A stretch of 64,000 nt of DNA from CAWCTB01 sp963798275 (GCA_963798275.1 CAWCTB010000032.1:1-64000); one strand, 5' to 3'; counted from the first letter of the stretch, positions 1-10,300 are shown. Notes: generated by a model not told the origin, from the letters alone. A program made the numbers and translations.

Positions 1-1149
1 CGACCCTCAACCAGTGGCGCTCGTATAAGGCTTATACGGAAGTTCGCAATCACTATTGCCGCAACTCACCGTCGGCTCCGGACTGGGATACTCTTATGGC
101 TTTCCGTTGACGCTGGAAGGCTCTGCTCCGTCGGTGGTGAATTTCACATCCAGCCAGGCGCTGTTCAGTCGTCGCTGCGGCAATTCATGAAGGCGGCGAA
201 AATCGACTGGAAAGCGCAACCGTTCGACGTTGAGGACAAGAAGGACGACGTCATTCTCGACGTGGCCCTGACCTACAGGAGTTGAGATAACGTTACTCGA
301 GATTGCGCGCTCGAAGAAAGCGCAGAGCCGCCGACAAAGCGGAGTACATCACCGAGCAGCGTCCAAGAAGGCGTGGATAGCCAACTGGACCTCACCAAGA
401 GCCAGCTGGTGGCGGCGCGCATTCGTTTGCGGATCGCCGAAGCGGAGGGGCAGCAGGATGTGCTGCGCGAGCACCTGTCGAAGCTGGCGACCTGCCGGCC
501 GAGATTCAGGTCGAGGCCCAGACCATCCGCCGACTGCCCTTGATCTCACAAGTGGACGATTACTCTGCGCGGCCCGCCGAACAGTCCCGGTGGTGCGGCT
601 GGCAGAGCAGAAGGGCGCTGGCCGCCGATGCCAACGCCAAAGGCTGAGCACGGGCCAACCTTCCCTTTGCGGACTCTCGCCAGCCAATATGCTTACCTGG
701 CAAGGTTCAACAACTACGACCTGTACTACCTGCGGTACTCGGCGAACAATCTGGCGGCGGGTTGAACCTCAAATTTCCTTTTATGAATTTTGTGCAGAAG
801 GCCAGGCGCAGCAGGCCGATGCCGATGCCATCATCGCGCATAAGCAGGCGGACCTGACAAAGAACCAGGTCGCCGAAGACGCGCTGAAGCTACAGCGCTC
901 CATTCGGCAACTGGAAGCTGCCCGCGACGTGGCCAAGCTCGACTGGCAGGTTTCGCAAGGCGAACTGGACGCGGTAGGGCCCGGCTGCAGACCGGGCAGC
1001 CATCTGCGCGAGACCAGCAGAATGCTGAACTCGAGAGCCAACGACAAGTACGCCGCTTATCTGGAGCCGAATTCGAGCTTGCCAAGGCTGAGCTTCAGCT
1101 TTTGCGCATTACCGGTGAGCTGGAGAATTGGGCCATTCCCACCCCTTAA
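1..1149 (+). pseudogene. TolC-family outer-membrane efflux protein, frameshifted, 5' end cut by window
   Basis: Pieces of one protein can be read by hopping between the three forward frames. An early piece contains LPQLTVGSGLGYSYGFP (about 59-175), a middle one QLDLTKSQLVAARIRLRIAE (about 385-440), and a late one ADAIIAHKQADLTKNQVAED and DVAKLDWQVSQGELDAV (about 820-975), ending ENWAIPTP and TAA at 1147-1149. The alternating coiled-coil helices with QLDLTKSQ and the repeated A/Q/E-rich heptads are typical of TolC-type channel proteins, which span the outer membrane and export substrates with an inner-membrane pump. At least five frame changes and an internal stop near 286 break it. The protein order is intact, so sequencing or assembly indels near a contig end are as likely as true decay. 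No pump gene is visible here. Confidence 0.6.
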
Positions 1150-1244
1150 ATCGCATTTCGCTGAGTATAGGTAACTTAGTGATTCACAAGGTAGTTGGAT
1201 AGCATCCAACCAGGTACGATAAAGTACAATGTTGAAGATGCCTC

Positions 1245-2766
1245 TTGAAGACGCTGTTCCTGAACCCTCCCTCGTTTGAGAACTACGATGGTGGCGCCAG
1301 CTCGCGCTGGCCGGCCACCCGCGAAATCGAGTCCTACTGGTATCCGGTGTGGCTCGCCTATCCGGCCGGAATGCTGGAAGGTTCACGCCTGCTGGACGCT
1401 CCGCCGCACCACGTGAGCGCGGAAGAGACCATTCGCATCGGCAAGGATTACGAGTTCCTGGTGCTGTTTACCAGCACGCCGGGGTGGCAGGGCGACATCG
1501 CCTGGCCGCGGCGATGAAAGAGGCAAATCCCAAGCTGAAGATTGCTTTTGTCGGGCCGCCGGTTACCACCGCGCCGGAGAAATCGCTGCGCGAGGGACGG
1601 CCATCGACTTCATCGTGCGTCGCGAGTTCGACTTCGCGACCGGGAGTTCGCCAATGGCAAGCCGCTGAACGAAATTCCTCGGGTCTCCTATCGTGGACGC
1701 GAATGGGAAAGTCGTACACAATCCCGACCGGCCGCAGTCGCCGATCTCGACGTCCTGCCCGACGTGGTCGACGTCTACAAGCGCGACCTGGATGTGACCG
1801 CGCTACAACGTTCCGTTTCTGCTCTATCCCTACGTCGCGCTCTACACCACGCGCGGCTGTCCGGCGCAGTGTACGTTCTGCCTGTGGCCGCAGACCCTGA
1901 GCGGGCATCCCTGGCGCAAGCGCTCCAGCGATGCGGTGGCTCGCGAGATGGCGAAGGCCAAGGAAGTCTGGCCGAACGTGAAGGAATTCTTCTTCGACGA
2001 CGACACCTTCAACATCCAGAAGGCGCGCACCATCGAGCTGTGCTCCAAGCTGAAGCCGCTGGGAATCACCTGGTCGTGCACCTCGCGCGTCACCACCGAT
2101 TACGAAACTTTGAAAGCGATGAAGGAAGCCGGTTGCCGGCTGCTCATCGTCGGCTACGAGTCCGGCGATCAGCAGATCCTGAAGAACATCAAGAAGGGCG
2201 CCACGGTCGAGCGCGCCCGCCAGTTCACCAAGGACTGCCACAAGCTCGGGCTGAAGGTGCACGGCGACTTCATCCTCGGTCTGCCGGGTGAGACCAGGGA
2301 GACCATTCGCCGCACCATCGACTTCGCCAAGGAACTCGACGTCGAGACCATCCAGGTCTCCGTGGCGCACGCCTATCCCGGCACCGAGCTCTACGACTAC
2401 GCCAAGTCGAACGGCTTCATCGTGAACGAAGGCGCGCAGATGGTCGACGAAGGCGGTCACCAGCTGGCCATGATCGAGTATCCCGGCCTGCCGCGCGACT
2501 ACGTGATGGAGATGGTGCACCGCTTCTACGACGAGTACTACTTCCGTCCCAAGGCGATCTTCCGGATCGTCCGCAAAGCGGTCTTCAATACCAGCGAGCG
2601 CAAGCGCCTCTACAAGGAAGCGAGGTCCTTCATGAAGTTGCGCGCAGCGCGCAATCGCGCGGTGAAGGAGACACGCGCGCATCAGCCCTCGCCTCCGGTT
2701 CCGCCAGCGTCGGGTACGGCAGTTACCGAAGCTAAATCGGAAACGGTGGAAACGGTCAACGTCTAG
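1245..2766 (+). CDS. hpnJ: Hopanoid-associated B12-binding radical SAM protein HpnJ, frameshifted in the 5' third
   Basis: HpnJ belongs to the B12-binding radical SAM family and acts in hopanoid side-chain biosynthesis (the bacteriohopanetetrol cyclitol ether branch in other bacteria). The N-terminus KTLFLNPPSFENYDGGASSR and the segment WPATREIESYWYPVWLAYPA are characteristic. The radical SAM cluster motif CPAQCTFC (CxxxCxxC) lies near 1857-1881, and the 3' half from about 1800 to 2766 is one clean frame. Upstream, frame changes are needed near 1495, 1595 and between 1640 and 1800 to keep the homologous order (AMKEANPKLKIAFVGPPVTT, then IDFIVRREFDFAT, then LDVLPDVVDVYKRDLDVT). The start is TTG 1245. 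These breaks continue the indel-rich stretch of the preceding gene and are probably sequence errors. No other hopanoid gene is visible in the window. Confidence 0.8.
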
Positions 2767-3080
2767 AGGCTGGGGGAAAACCTACCGCGATAGCCTCGGG
2801 CTGACGCGCCATTGGCATAGGGGCGATGGCAGTGGAGCGTCGCGTGATCAGCGATTGCAGGGACGTCGTCAGCAGCAGGCGGAACGCGACGGCGACGCCG
2901 GACCCAACAGGCTGACATCGTTCCAGTGGCGCTGCTGATGGCTGGTGGCGTAGCCATGCTCGCTTTTTAGCGGAGCGGGAAGTTCACGTTCTTCGCACCT
3001 CCCTTCCCCTGCTTGGGGCTTCCATATACTCTGGACACCATCATTCGAAGGGTTCGTCTCATGAGAAATTTCGCCGTTGG

Positions 3081-3692
3081 GTGTTTCGCTGTGCGCTGCT
3101 TGCAGGTTGTTCTTCCCAGAAGCCGGCCGAAAGCGAGCAAGGACCGCCCGCCTCTCAGCCGGCGCCCAAGCAGGCGCAGTACGAAACCGGCCGCAACGCT
3201 TTTCAGAAGATGTACCTGTCGGCTCGCCTGTGGGCGCCTGACGTCAAGCCCTTTCGTCTGCAGTCGCAGTACACGCCGGATGCCCCAGTCAGCGAGGGCA
3301 AGGCTGGACTATGGCGCGGATCGTTCGCCTCGCCGGGTAAGCGCGCCATGAAGTTGTTCGTGTGGTCAGGATTAGCCGGGCCGGATGCCCCCGAGCAGGG
3401 TGTTTCCTTCTCCGCTGAAGATTCCTGGAATCCCAGCAACAGCTCAACCCAGATCTTCGACCTGGCTTTCCTGAAGATCGACAGCGATCGGGCTTACGAA
3501 GTGGCGCAGAAACAAGGCGGGGAGAAACTGACGAAACAGGACCCGCAGCTGCCAGTCTTTCTTGTGCTCGATTGGGAGGCTCGCCAGAGCCAGCTTATCT
3601 GGCACGTAATCTATGGCAATAGCCAGGACGATGCCAAGCTGCGCATCGCCGTCAACGCCACCACCGGCGAGTTCTTGCGAGTCGAGAAATAA
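3081..3692 (+). CDS. Predicted lipoprotein of unknown function
   Basis: About 200 residues with a lipobox (LAGCSS) followed by a Gln/Pro-rich linker and a compact globular domain. The in-frame GTG at 3081 leaves only nine residues before the lipobox Cys, too short for a signal peptide. An ATG at 3061 (MRNFAVG) sits one frame away, and one inserted base near 3080 would give a normal 16-residue lipoprotein signal, so a start-region indel is likely. The C-terminal part (ends ATTGEFLRVEK) resembles the small beta-rich domains that follow lipoboxes in acidobacterial envelope proteins. I do not recognise a named family. Confidence 0.6.
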   Translation: MFRCALLAGCSSQKPAESEQGPPASQPAPKQAQYETGRNAFQKMYLSARLWAPDVKPFRLQSQYTPDAPVSEGKAGLWRGSFASPGKRAMKLFVWSGLAGPDAPEQGVSFSAEDSWNPSNSSTQIFDLAFLKIDSDRAYEVAQKQGGEKLTKQDPQLPVFLVLDWEARQSQLIWHVIYGNSQDDAKLRIAVNATTGEFLRVEK

Positions 3693-3722
3693 GCGGTTCC
3701 TGCATGGCGTTGCCGGCTCTCG

Positions 3723-4148
3723 TCAGGAGGTCTTGGCTGGTTTCCAGTTGGACCAGATAGGAACGCCTTTGGGATCGCGCAGGGTCATGGTGTTGTTTCC
3801 GAAAGTCACCTCACGCGCCAGGATCTGCTCCTGATCGGCGTCGGGGGTTTTCGATCCCACAACTTCGACCTGGTCGCCCGCTTTGATCCAGCAGTCGATA
3901 TCTTTGAGGAACTCGGCGGGGGCAAGATACACCAGCACAGTCTTGTCACCGCTTTTTACCACCAACTGGGTCACGTTCTGGTCCGCCGACAACTGGCGTA
4001 CTTCCTGGACCTCGCCTTTGATGGTTACTTCTTTACTGGTGTCATACTTGGGGCCGTTTTTGCTACCGGCCTGTCCCCAAGTCAGCGCCGCGGTGAATAC
4101 TGCAAAGGCGATGACGAAAAGGGCTCTCGCCCGCGATCTGGAACTCAT
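3723..4148 (-). CDS. Exported OB-fold-like protein of unknown function
   Basis: 141 residues. A signal peptide is visible (SRARALFVIAFAVFTAALTWGQA, cleavage near residue 26). It is followed by a small beta-rich domain with the pattern VTIKGEVQEVRQL, TQLVVKSGDKTVLVYLAP, GDQVEVVGSKT, which looks like an OB-fold of the kind found in short periplasmic proteins. The start ATG 4148 has a good ribosome binding site (AAGGAGGTAGCGACC just upstream). It is transcribed toward the preceding lipoprotein gene. Function unknown; the OB-fold assignment is inferred from strand pattern only. Confidence 0.65.
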   Translation of the reverse strand: MSSRSRARALFVIAFAVFTAALTWGQAGSKNGPKYDTSKEVTIKGEVQEVRQLSADQNVTQLVVKSGDKTVLVYLAPAEFLKDIDCWIKAGDQVEVVGSKTPDADQEQILAREVTFGNNTMTLRDPKGVPIWSNWKPAKTS

Positions 4149-4535
4149 GGTCGCTACCTCCTTCTGGTTGAAGTGGACTCACGACTGGCCGGGTTGGACG
4201 GGAATAAGGGCAGGGCGACATTAGCCATTGGAAATGGATGGATACCCGATTTCGCCGCTGGCGTCCGCTTGACGCGGTCATGCTCCGAACTCCAAGCACT
4301 GTAACTATTTACGCTAGCCCCGGTAGTCCGGCTCGGCAGTGAGGTTGGTCACGTGACGCGGTGACGCAAGTCATCCCCCTGGAGGTTCGGCCACTGCATA
4401 TTCAGGCAGGCCATTGCAACTCGATCTGACACTTTCGGCCCTGGACTTTCTCGTTACCCTACAAGAGTGCTTTTCCTTTAGCCCTTTCGTGTGCATAATC
4501 AGGCAGTTCCCGTGTGGCCGTAATCGAGGATTCCG
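4149..4535. promoter_or_regulatory. Divergent intergenic region with a 10-bp palindrome
   Basis: The 387 bases between two divergently transcribed genes should hold both promoters. A perfect palindrome GTCACGTGAC lies at 4348-4357 and is a possible operator half-way between the genes. No convincing -35/-10 pair or RNA gene was recognised. Confidence 0.35.
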
Positions 4536-6306
4536 GTGCAGCCGAGCCTAAATGAACGCCGGTTCTTGACCAGGTTGAGTTCCCGGGGCTCAGAAAACGC
4601 CAACCCGCGGGTAGAGCGGGTCTTGGCCTACTCGCGGCTCTTTCTCGCGATCACGTCTCTGGTGGCGGCCCTTCTGCAACCTCTCGCTCCTCCGTACTAC
4701 GATCGGCTGGCGGTAATCCTGCTGATCTTCTACACACTGCACAGTTTGGCTTTGTTGATCTGGCTGCATCTCAATCCCGCCCCAGGAATGCGCTTTGTAC
4801 GCTGGGCGCAGGCCGGCGATATGGTGTGGCCCATGCTGCTGTGTCTGTTTACCGACGCGCCCAGCAGCGTTTTCTTTATCTTTTTCCTGTTCGCTCTCAT
4901 GGCGGCCGCCTTCCGCTGGGGTTTCCGGGAAACCGTCGCCATGGCCCTGCTGAGTGTGTTTGTTCTGCTGCTGCAGGCGGGGGTAGTGGCGTGGGGGCCA
5001 AATTTCCTGCAGCGGCTGTTGTTCACCGATCTTGAAATCCATCGGCTGATCGTGCGGGTCGGTTACCTGCTGTTGACGGGTCTGCTGCTGGGATATTTGT
5101 CGGAAGGCGAGAAGGAGCTGCGCGCCGAGATTGCGTTTACCAACCGCTTGCTTTCCATGGCCCGGGTGGGGAATCGCTTCGGAGATGTACTGGGCGAGGT
5201 CTCCCGCGAATTCGGGAGGGTCTTCCGCAGCCGGCAGATCTTCGGAGTGGTGGCGCAACTCAGCACGGGACGCATCTTCCGCTGGGAAGTACCCGGCCTC
5301 CAATCCACCGGTTGCGCGCATCGAGGAATGCTCTCCCAAGCAACGTTCTTCGCTCATGCTGCCGGACTATCCCCACACTTTCTATGCCAGCGAGAAAGGG
5401 CAGGAAGTCCGTATGGACGCGATCGATGACGAGGGACGCCGGATCTGTTCCGACGCGTTACGGCCGATGGGCATGCCCATGGAGGCTGACTCTGTCCTCG
5501 CCGTGCGGCTGGAGATTGGCAACGAGTGGCAGGGCCGGTTCTTCGTGTTGAACGGCACGATCGGCACGAATCACGAACGGGAGCTGCGATTTGCGCAGAA
5601 CACCATGCGCCAGGTCGCTCCGGCTCTGTATTCGCTGTACCTGTTCCGCCGCTTGCGCTCCCGCACGGGCGCCATGGAAAGAGCCCGGGTGGCCCGGGAA
5701 CTGCACGACACAGCCATCCAGTCCCTGATCGGCATCGAGATGGAGGTTGATGTTCTGCGCCGCCAACCGCCTGCCGATGAGCGCATCGCCGAGGAACTGG
5801 GCCGCATCCAGGGGCTGCTCCGGCAGGAGGTGCTGAATCTGCGAGAACTGATGCAGAGCATGCGTCCCGTGGATGTAGGTCCGCACCAATTCCTTGACTT
5901 TATTGCCCAACTCGTAGAACGTTTCCGCAGAGACACTGGTTTGGACGCCCGGTTCCTTTCGGAACTGCAGGAAGTCACTCTACCGGCCCCCGTGTGCCGT
6001 GAACTGAGCCGGGTAGTGCAGGAAGGACTGGTCAACATCCGCAAGCACAGCGGCGCCGCTTCGGCCTACGTGCGATTCGGGACACAGAATGGGCACTGGC
6101 AGCTGATCATCGACGATGACGGACGCGGTTTTCCGTTTACCGGACGGATGACTCTGAGCGAACTCGACGAACTGCATCGCGGACCAACCGTCATCAAGGA
6201 GCGGGTCCGCTCGATCGGAGGAGACATGGTTTTGGAATCGAACCCAGGCCACGGTTCGCGGCTGGAGATCAAGGTTCCTCAGAAAGGATACGAGTCATAT
6301 GGATAA
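4536..6306 (+). CDS. Membrane sensor histidine kinase (NarL-type HisKA_3), one frameshift
   Basis: The N-terminal half (GTG 4536 to about 5295) has six hydrophobic segments between residues 27 and 190, a multi-TM sensor, then a GAF-like region. The C-terminal half is in another frame from about 5295 to 6306. It carries the dimerisation/phosphoacceptor motif RARVARELHDTAIQSLIG (His in ARELHDT) and an HATPase with VQEGLVNIRKHSGA (N box) and IDDDGRGF (G1 box). A single indel near 5295 (EVPG on one side, NPPVARIEE on the other) restores one protein of about 590 residues. The gene overlaps the response regulator start by 8 bases (ATGGATAA), so the pair is translationally coupled. The signal sensed is unknown. 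Confidence 0.85.
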
Positions 6307-6970
6307 TAACCCAGTCGTGCGCATCGTCATTGCCGACGACCACACGATATTCCGGGATGGATTACGCAGACTACTGGAGGCCGAAGCTGAATTGCAGGTG
6401 GTGGGCGAGGCGGCGGATGGCGCGGAGGCAGTCTCGCTAGTGCGGGAACTGCGTCCTGATGTTCTCCTGCTGGATCTCGCCATGCCGCGCATGCCCGGCA
6501 TGGACGCGATGCGTGAGCTGTCGACCGACGGAGAAGGCAAGCAGACCAAGATCATCGTGCTCACCGCCGCGGTGGAGCGCATACAGATCGTCCACGCCCT
6601 GCAACTGGGCGCCCGCGGTGTGGTGATGAAAGAAGCCGCGACCCAGTTGCTGATGAAAGCGATCCGCACCGTGATGGAAGGCGAGTACTGGGTGGGGCGG
6701 GAGGCGGTGGGCGACATCGTGGACTTCATGCGGAGCAGCGCGTCGGGCGAGAAACCGCAGAAGAATTTTGGGCTCACCAAACGGGAAATGGATATCCTGA
6801 CCGCCATCGTCGCAGGGTTAAGCAACAAGGATATCGCCAAGAAATTTGCCCTCAGCGAAGACACCGTGAAACACCACCTCACCAACATCTTCGACAAGGT
6901 GGGCGTGGGTAGCCGGCTGGAACTGGCGCTGTTTGCCATCAACAACCGCTTGACAGAATCGCAGAGCTAG
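6299..6970 (+). CDS. NarL/FixJ-type response regulator
   Basis: 223 residues. Receiver domain at residues 7-120 with acidic pair D13/D14 (VIADDH), phosphoacceptor D59 (LLLDLAMP) and the conserved Lys in VVMKEA. LuxR-type helix-turn-helix at about 158-215 (LTKREMDILTAIVAGLSN, then EDTVKHHLTNIFDKVGV). It is the cognate partner of the upstream HisKA_3 kinase by overlap and family match. It should bind DNA as a phosphorylated dimer; its target genes cannot be told from the sequence. Confidence 0.92.
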   Translation: MDNNPVVRIVIADDHTIFRDGLRRLLEAEAELQVVGEAADGAEAVSLVRELRPDVLLLDLAMPRMPGMDAMRELSTDGEGKQTKIIVLTAAVERIQIVHALQLGARGVVMKEAATQLLMKAIRTVMEGEYWVGREAVGDIVDFMRSSASGEKPQKNFGLTKREMDILTAIVAGLSNKDIAKKFALSEDTVKHHLTNIFDKVGVGSRLELALFAINNRLTESQS

Positions 6971-7229
6971 GTCGCGCTGTGGCTTTCGATCGTGCCGAAA
7001 GCTACTTCCTGTTGAGCGCCGGTGGCAGCGATTCGCTTTGAGTTGCCGCCCCGGGAAGGGGGCCTTCCCCTTTTCATCACCCAGTCTTCCGTAGCAAGAT
7101 ATATCCATGGTCAGGTAGTTGGACCGCTTCTCCGGGGCCGCTGAACGTCGCGGAAGAGGGATTTCCGCCCCGCCCGAGCGACAACGCAGCCTAAAACGGG
7201 TTTACTAACTTAAAACCACAGGAGTCATC

Positions 7230-8312
7230 ATGAAACCACGAGCATCTTGGTATGCCGTTTTTGCAATCGCTGTCGCACTCGGCGTGCTCGCGGGGTGCAG
7301 CAAAACGGCCCGTACGGACGCCCAAGTCGCCAGCGATGTGCAAAGCAGGATTTACAGCGATGGAGCGGTGCAAAGCCGCCAGATCGGCGTGCACGCGAGT
7401 AACGGTGTAGTCACCCTGAGCGGCTCGGTCAGCAGCGACATCGAGCGCGGCGCCGCAGCCAATGACGCTGCGGCGATCGAGGGTGTGAAGACGGTAGTAA
7501 ACAACCTGCAGGTTGAGCAGGCACAAGCGACGCCACCGCCTCCGGTACAAGAACCTCCAGCGGCCACGGCACCGTCTCCATCCAAACCTGAAACCAGGCG
7601 GGAGAAGCGACCACAGTCGGCGAATACGACGCGTGGCAAGAATCCGGGCAGCGGCTCAAACGGGGACGATCTGCAGGCCAGCAATACTCCACCGGCCGCG
7701 ATGCCAGCGACGTCGCCAGCGGTGGCCCCTCCACCTCCGCCACCTCCCCCGCCGCCCAAAAAGGTCACTGTCCCGGCCGGCACGCAACTCACGGTCCGCC
7801 TGAACGATCCGCTGGATTCGGAGCGCAACCAGGTGGGCGATTCCTTCCACGGCTCCCTGGGCGCTCCCATCGTGATGGACGACGAAACGGTGGTTCCGAC
7901 AGGTGCTGACGTGACGGGGAGGGTTGCCGACGTGAAGAGCGCCGGCCGCTTCGCCGGAAACTCCGTACTAACGCTGGAGCTGACCTCCCTTTCGATCAAC
8001 GGCCGGACGTACAACATCCAGAGCAATCAGTGGTCCAAAGCCGGCAAAGGGGAAGGCAAGAACACGGCGGTCAAGGCGGGTGGCGGTGCGGCTTTGGGGG
8101 CTGTCATCGGAGGACTTGCCGGGGGCGGCAAAGGGGCAGCGATTGGCGCCGCCGCGGGCGGAGCAGCCGGAACCGGGGTAGCGGCAACGAAAAAGGGCGA
8201 GCAGATCAAGTTGGCCCCCGAGTCGACGCTCAACTTCCAGTTGATTAATCCGCTCACCGTGACCGCCCAGAATTCGGACAACCGCAATGCCGGGAGAACG
8301 GCACTGCAATAG
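7230..8312 (+). CDS. BON-domain lipoprotein with glycine-zipper C-terminus
   Basis: 360 residues. Lipoprotein signal with lipobox LAGCSK (Cys about 23). One BON domain at about 30-95 (DVQSRIYSDG, GVVTLSGSVSSD, GVKTVVNNLQV), a fold thought to contact phospholipid or envelope surfaces. A Pro/Ala-rich spacer with a run of prolines follows at about 165-178, then a beta-rich domain starting TVPAGTQLTVRLNDPLD, and a Gly/Ala zipper (ALGAVIGGLAGGGKGAAIGA) near 290-310. Start ATG 7230 follows CAGGAGTCATC. The architecture suggests an outer-membrane-anchored structural protein. The molecular role is unknown. Confidence 0.8.
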   Translation: MKPRASWYAVFAIAVALGVLAGCSKTARTDAQVASDVQSRIYSDGAVQSRQIGVHASNGVVTLSGSVSSDIERGAAANDAAAIEGVKTVVNNLQVEQAQATPPPPVQEPPAATAPSPSKPETRREKRPQSANTTRGKNPGSGSNGDDLQASNTPPAAMPATSPAVAPPPPPPPPPPKKVTVPAGTQLTVRLNDPLDSERNQVGDSFHGSLGAPIVMDDETVVPTGADVTGRVADVKSAGRFAGNSVLTLELTSLSINGRTYNIQSNQWSKAGKGEGKNTAVKAGGGAALGAVIGGLAGGGKGAAIGAAAGGAAGTGVAATKKGEQIKLAPESTLNFQLINPLTVTAQNSDNRNAGRTALQ

Positions 8313-8418
8313 GCAGTGCTACAGTGGTAATCCGCAGGCGCAGTCCAACCCGGCTGCGCCTTTGGCGCGTCCAGTTGCTACAGCATGGTTAGCAGAAGTT
8401 CATTCCGGAGAGATCGCC

Positions 8419-8895
8419 ATGCCCAAGATCACTGCTCTGATCCATACTCGCAACGACGCCCTGCGATTGGGCCGGGCGCTGGAATCGCTCCGCCCTTGCG
8501 ATGAAGTGCTGGTGGTTGACGATGCCTCCGACGACGATACCGTCAAGGTGGCGCACCAATACGGCGCGTATGTGAAAACGGCGATCCCCGGCGTTACCCC
8601 GGGCGCTTATGCCATGGACGCATCCTACGATTGGGTGCTCTGCGTCAAACCTAATGAAGCACTGTCGGAGGGACTGGAGGCATCGCTGATTGAATGGAAA
8701 GAGCAAGAGCATCCGCAGACGCTTTTCTGTTGCAGGGTCGCGGTGCGGGAGGAGAACCAGGATGGCTGGCAAAACCGCAATCCCGAAGTGCGCCTGATCA
8801 ACCGCAGACGCGTCAACTGGCGGGACAAACTGCCCGATGAGCAGCCTTGCGACATTACCTTGACGGGCGAACTGCTCCGCTTCCATCATCCCTGA
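8419..8895 (+). CDS. Small GT2-like glycosyltransferase
   Basis: 158 residues resembling the N-terminal nucleotide-sugar-binding half of family 2 glycosyltransferases of the WaaE/KdtX type: ITALIHTRNDALRLGRALES, then DEVLVVDDASDDDTV (the DD/DxD-like metal region) and INRRRVNWRDKLPDEQP near the end. It is shorter than usual (about 240 or more residues), so it may be a minimal domain or a degenerate enzyme. The preceding GGAGAGATCGCC is a reasonable ribosome binding site for ATG 8419. The 3' end lies next to or overlaps the prepilin peptidase start, which suggests cotranscription. Confidence 0.7.
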   Translation: MPKITALIHTRNDALRLGRALESLRPCDEVLVVDDASDDDTVKVAHQYGAYVKTAIPGVTPGAYAMDASYDWVLCVKPNEALSEGLEASLIEWKEQEHPQTLFCCRVAVREENQDGWQNRNPEVRLINRRRVNWRDKLPDEQPCDITLTGELLRFHHP

Positions 8896-8915
8896 GAGAC
8901 GTTCCCGAAACCCCT

Positions 8916-9788
8916 TTGGACTTCACCCTCGAATCCGCGCTGTTCGTTGCCGGTCTGATCGTCGGCAGCTTCCTGAACGTTTGCATCAGCCGTATTCCAC
9001 GAGATGAATCGATTGTTTCTCCGGGCTCCCGCTGCCCGAAGTGCCAAAGGCCCATCCGCTGGCGCCATAACGTACCTGTCATCAGCTACCTGGCATTGCG
9101 CGGGCGCTGCGGTGCTTGCGGCGAGCGAATTTCGCCGCGCTATCCTGCGGTTGAATTGCTCACGGGAATTTTGTTTGTCGCGGTTTATGTGCACTTCGGC
9201 CCGACGTGGCTGACGGTGAAGTTGTGCCTCTTCTGCTGGCTCGTCGTCGGTCTCATCTTCATGGACATTGAAACCGGATTGCTGCCGCGGGAGTTCACCT
9301 ATAGCGGGATCGTGCTTGGCCTGGCCCTGGCGTGGGCCGCCCCGGTCGATAGCGCCGGCACGCGCTTTCTGTTGTCGCTGTGGAACGCTGGTGGCTCGCT
9401 CTCTGTGCAACAGATGTCGCTACTGGATGCCGGTGCCGCAGCCTTATCGGGAGCTTGCGTCTTTTATCTGATCTGGGGGCTGTATTACCTGGTGCGCCGC
9501 CGTCACGGCATCGGCTTCGGCGACCTCGCGTTGATCGCCATGTGCGGCGCGTTCCTCGGGATGAAGCTGATGCTCTTCGTCATCTTCACTGCGACTTTGT
9601 CAGCGACGATCTGCGCAGTCCTACTATTGGGGCGCCGGCGTTCGGGTACAGATGACGACGCCGACCAGGAGTCGTTGCTCATGACGGAGATACCCTTCGG
9701 CGCGTTCCTGGGCGCTTGTTCCCTGCTGGCGATCTTCGCTGGAGAAAGTGCGTGGCAGGCTTACCTGAACTGGATTGCTTCGCAGTGA
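8916..9788 (+). CDS. pilD: Prepilin peptidase (type IV leader peptidase)
   Basis: About 290 residues, polytopic. The zinc-binding domain shows CPKCQRP and CGACGER (two CxxC pairs) near residues 45-90. The two catalytic aspartates of this aspartyl protease family are in FMDIETGLLP and GFGDLALIA (GxGD). It cleaves and N-methylates type IV pilin and type II pseudopilin leaders in the inner membrane. The start is uncertain: TTG 8916 gives the usual short N-terminus, while TTG 8847 would overlap the glycosyltransferase gene by 49 bases. No pilin genes are nearby. Confidence 0.92.
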   Translation: MDFTLESALFVAGLIVGSFLNVCISRIPRDESIVSPGSRCPKCQRPIRWRHNVPVISYLALRGRCGACGERISPRYPAVELLTGILFVAVYVHFGPTWLTVKLCLFCWLVVGLIFMDIETGLLPREFTYSGIVLGLALAWAAPVDSAGTRFLLSLWNAGGSLSVQQMSLLDAGAAALSGACVFYLIWGLYYLVRRRHGIGFGDLALIAMCGAFLGMKLMLFVIFTATLSATICAVLLLGRRRSGTDDDADQESLLMTEIPFGAFLGACSLLAIFAGESAWQAYLNWIASQ

Positions 9789-9799
9789 CCTTTTGGTTG

Positions 9800-10300
9800 C
9801 TATGCGCGGGCGAGCTTCTCCACCTGCCGGAGATGATGGGTAGCGTGTACCCGATGAAAGCGCCGCCACTCTCGGGCTGTGAGCGGTCCCAACACCGGAT
9901 GGTCCAGCAGCTTCGTTTTGGAGCCAAAGCGGCGCTCCGCATCGTTGAGGGTTGCGTCCATCGCGACCAGCGCGTCGTTGAAGCGACGCAGCACTTCGGG
10001 CCCCAGTCCGGTCCTGGGCGCAGTGTGTTTGGGCGCCTTCTGCCCCGTGGGGAAAACTCCCAGTCGGATCACATAGAAGTTTCCTGCCCGATCCCGCCAC
10101 GTGACCTTGCGACAGAACGGTTGTCCTGCCTCCATAGTTTTCAAGGTCCCCTTGGTGGTCGCCGTGAAGGCGAGTAGAAGGTGTTCGAAGATTTCTGAGG
10201 CACACCACCGTCCATCCGGCGCACGACGCCAGTCTTCGGGCGATAGATCTCGGGTTATCCCCTCCGCCTGATGGCGGATCGATTCCAACTCTGGCGACAA
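9800..10300 (-). CDS. DinB-like (DUF1569-type) four-helix protein
   Basis: 166 residues of mostly helical sequence with histidines placed as in the DinB/YfiT metal-binding superfamily: SEIFEHLLLAF near residue 38 and HRVHATHHLRQVEKL near the C-terminus. Members are putative metal-dependent thiol S-transferases or stress proteins. TTG 10300 is the likely start because AGGAGG lies a few bases upstream. An ATG four bases upstream would read another frame. Substrate unknown. It converges on the prepilin peptidase gene, with 11 bases between them. Confidence 0.75.
   Translation of the reverse strand: MSPELESIRHQAEGITRDLSPEDWRRAPDGRWCASEIFEHLLLAFTATTKGTLKTMEAGQPFCRKVTWRDRAGNFYVIRLGVFPTGQKAPKHTAPRTGLGPEVLRRFNDALVAMDATLNDAERRFGSKTKLLDHPVLGPLTAREWRRFHRVHATHHLRQVEKLARA

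Noticed and set aside
1468..2682. 404-residue open frame opposite hpnJ
   Set aside because: Shadow frame; the plus strand carries the radical SAM motifs.
2767..3060. Possible small membrane peptide (ends VALLMAGGVAMLAF) after hpnJ
   Set aside because: No start codon with a ribosome binding site, and only a short hydrophobic tail. Nothing else is visible in the stretch.
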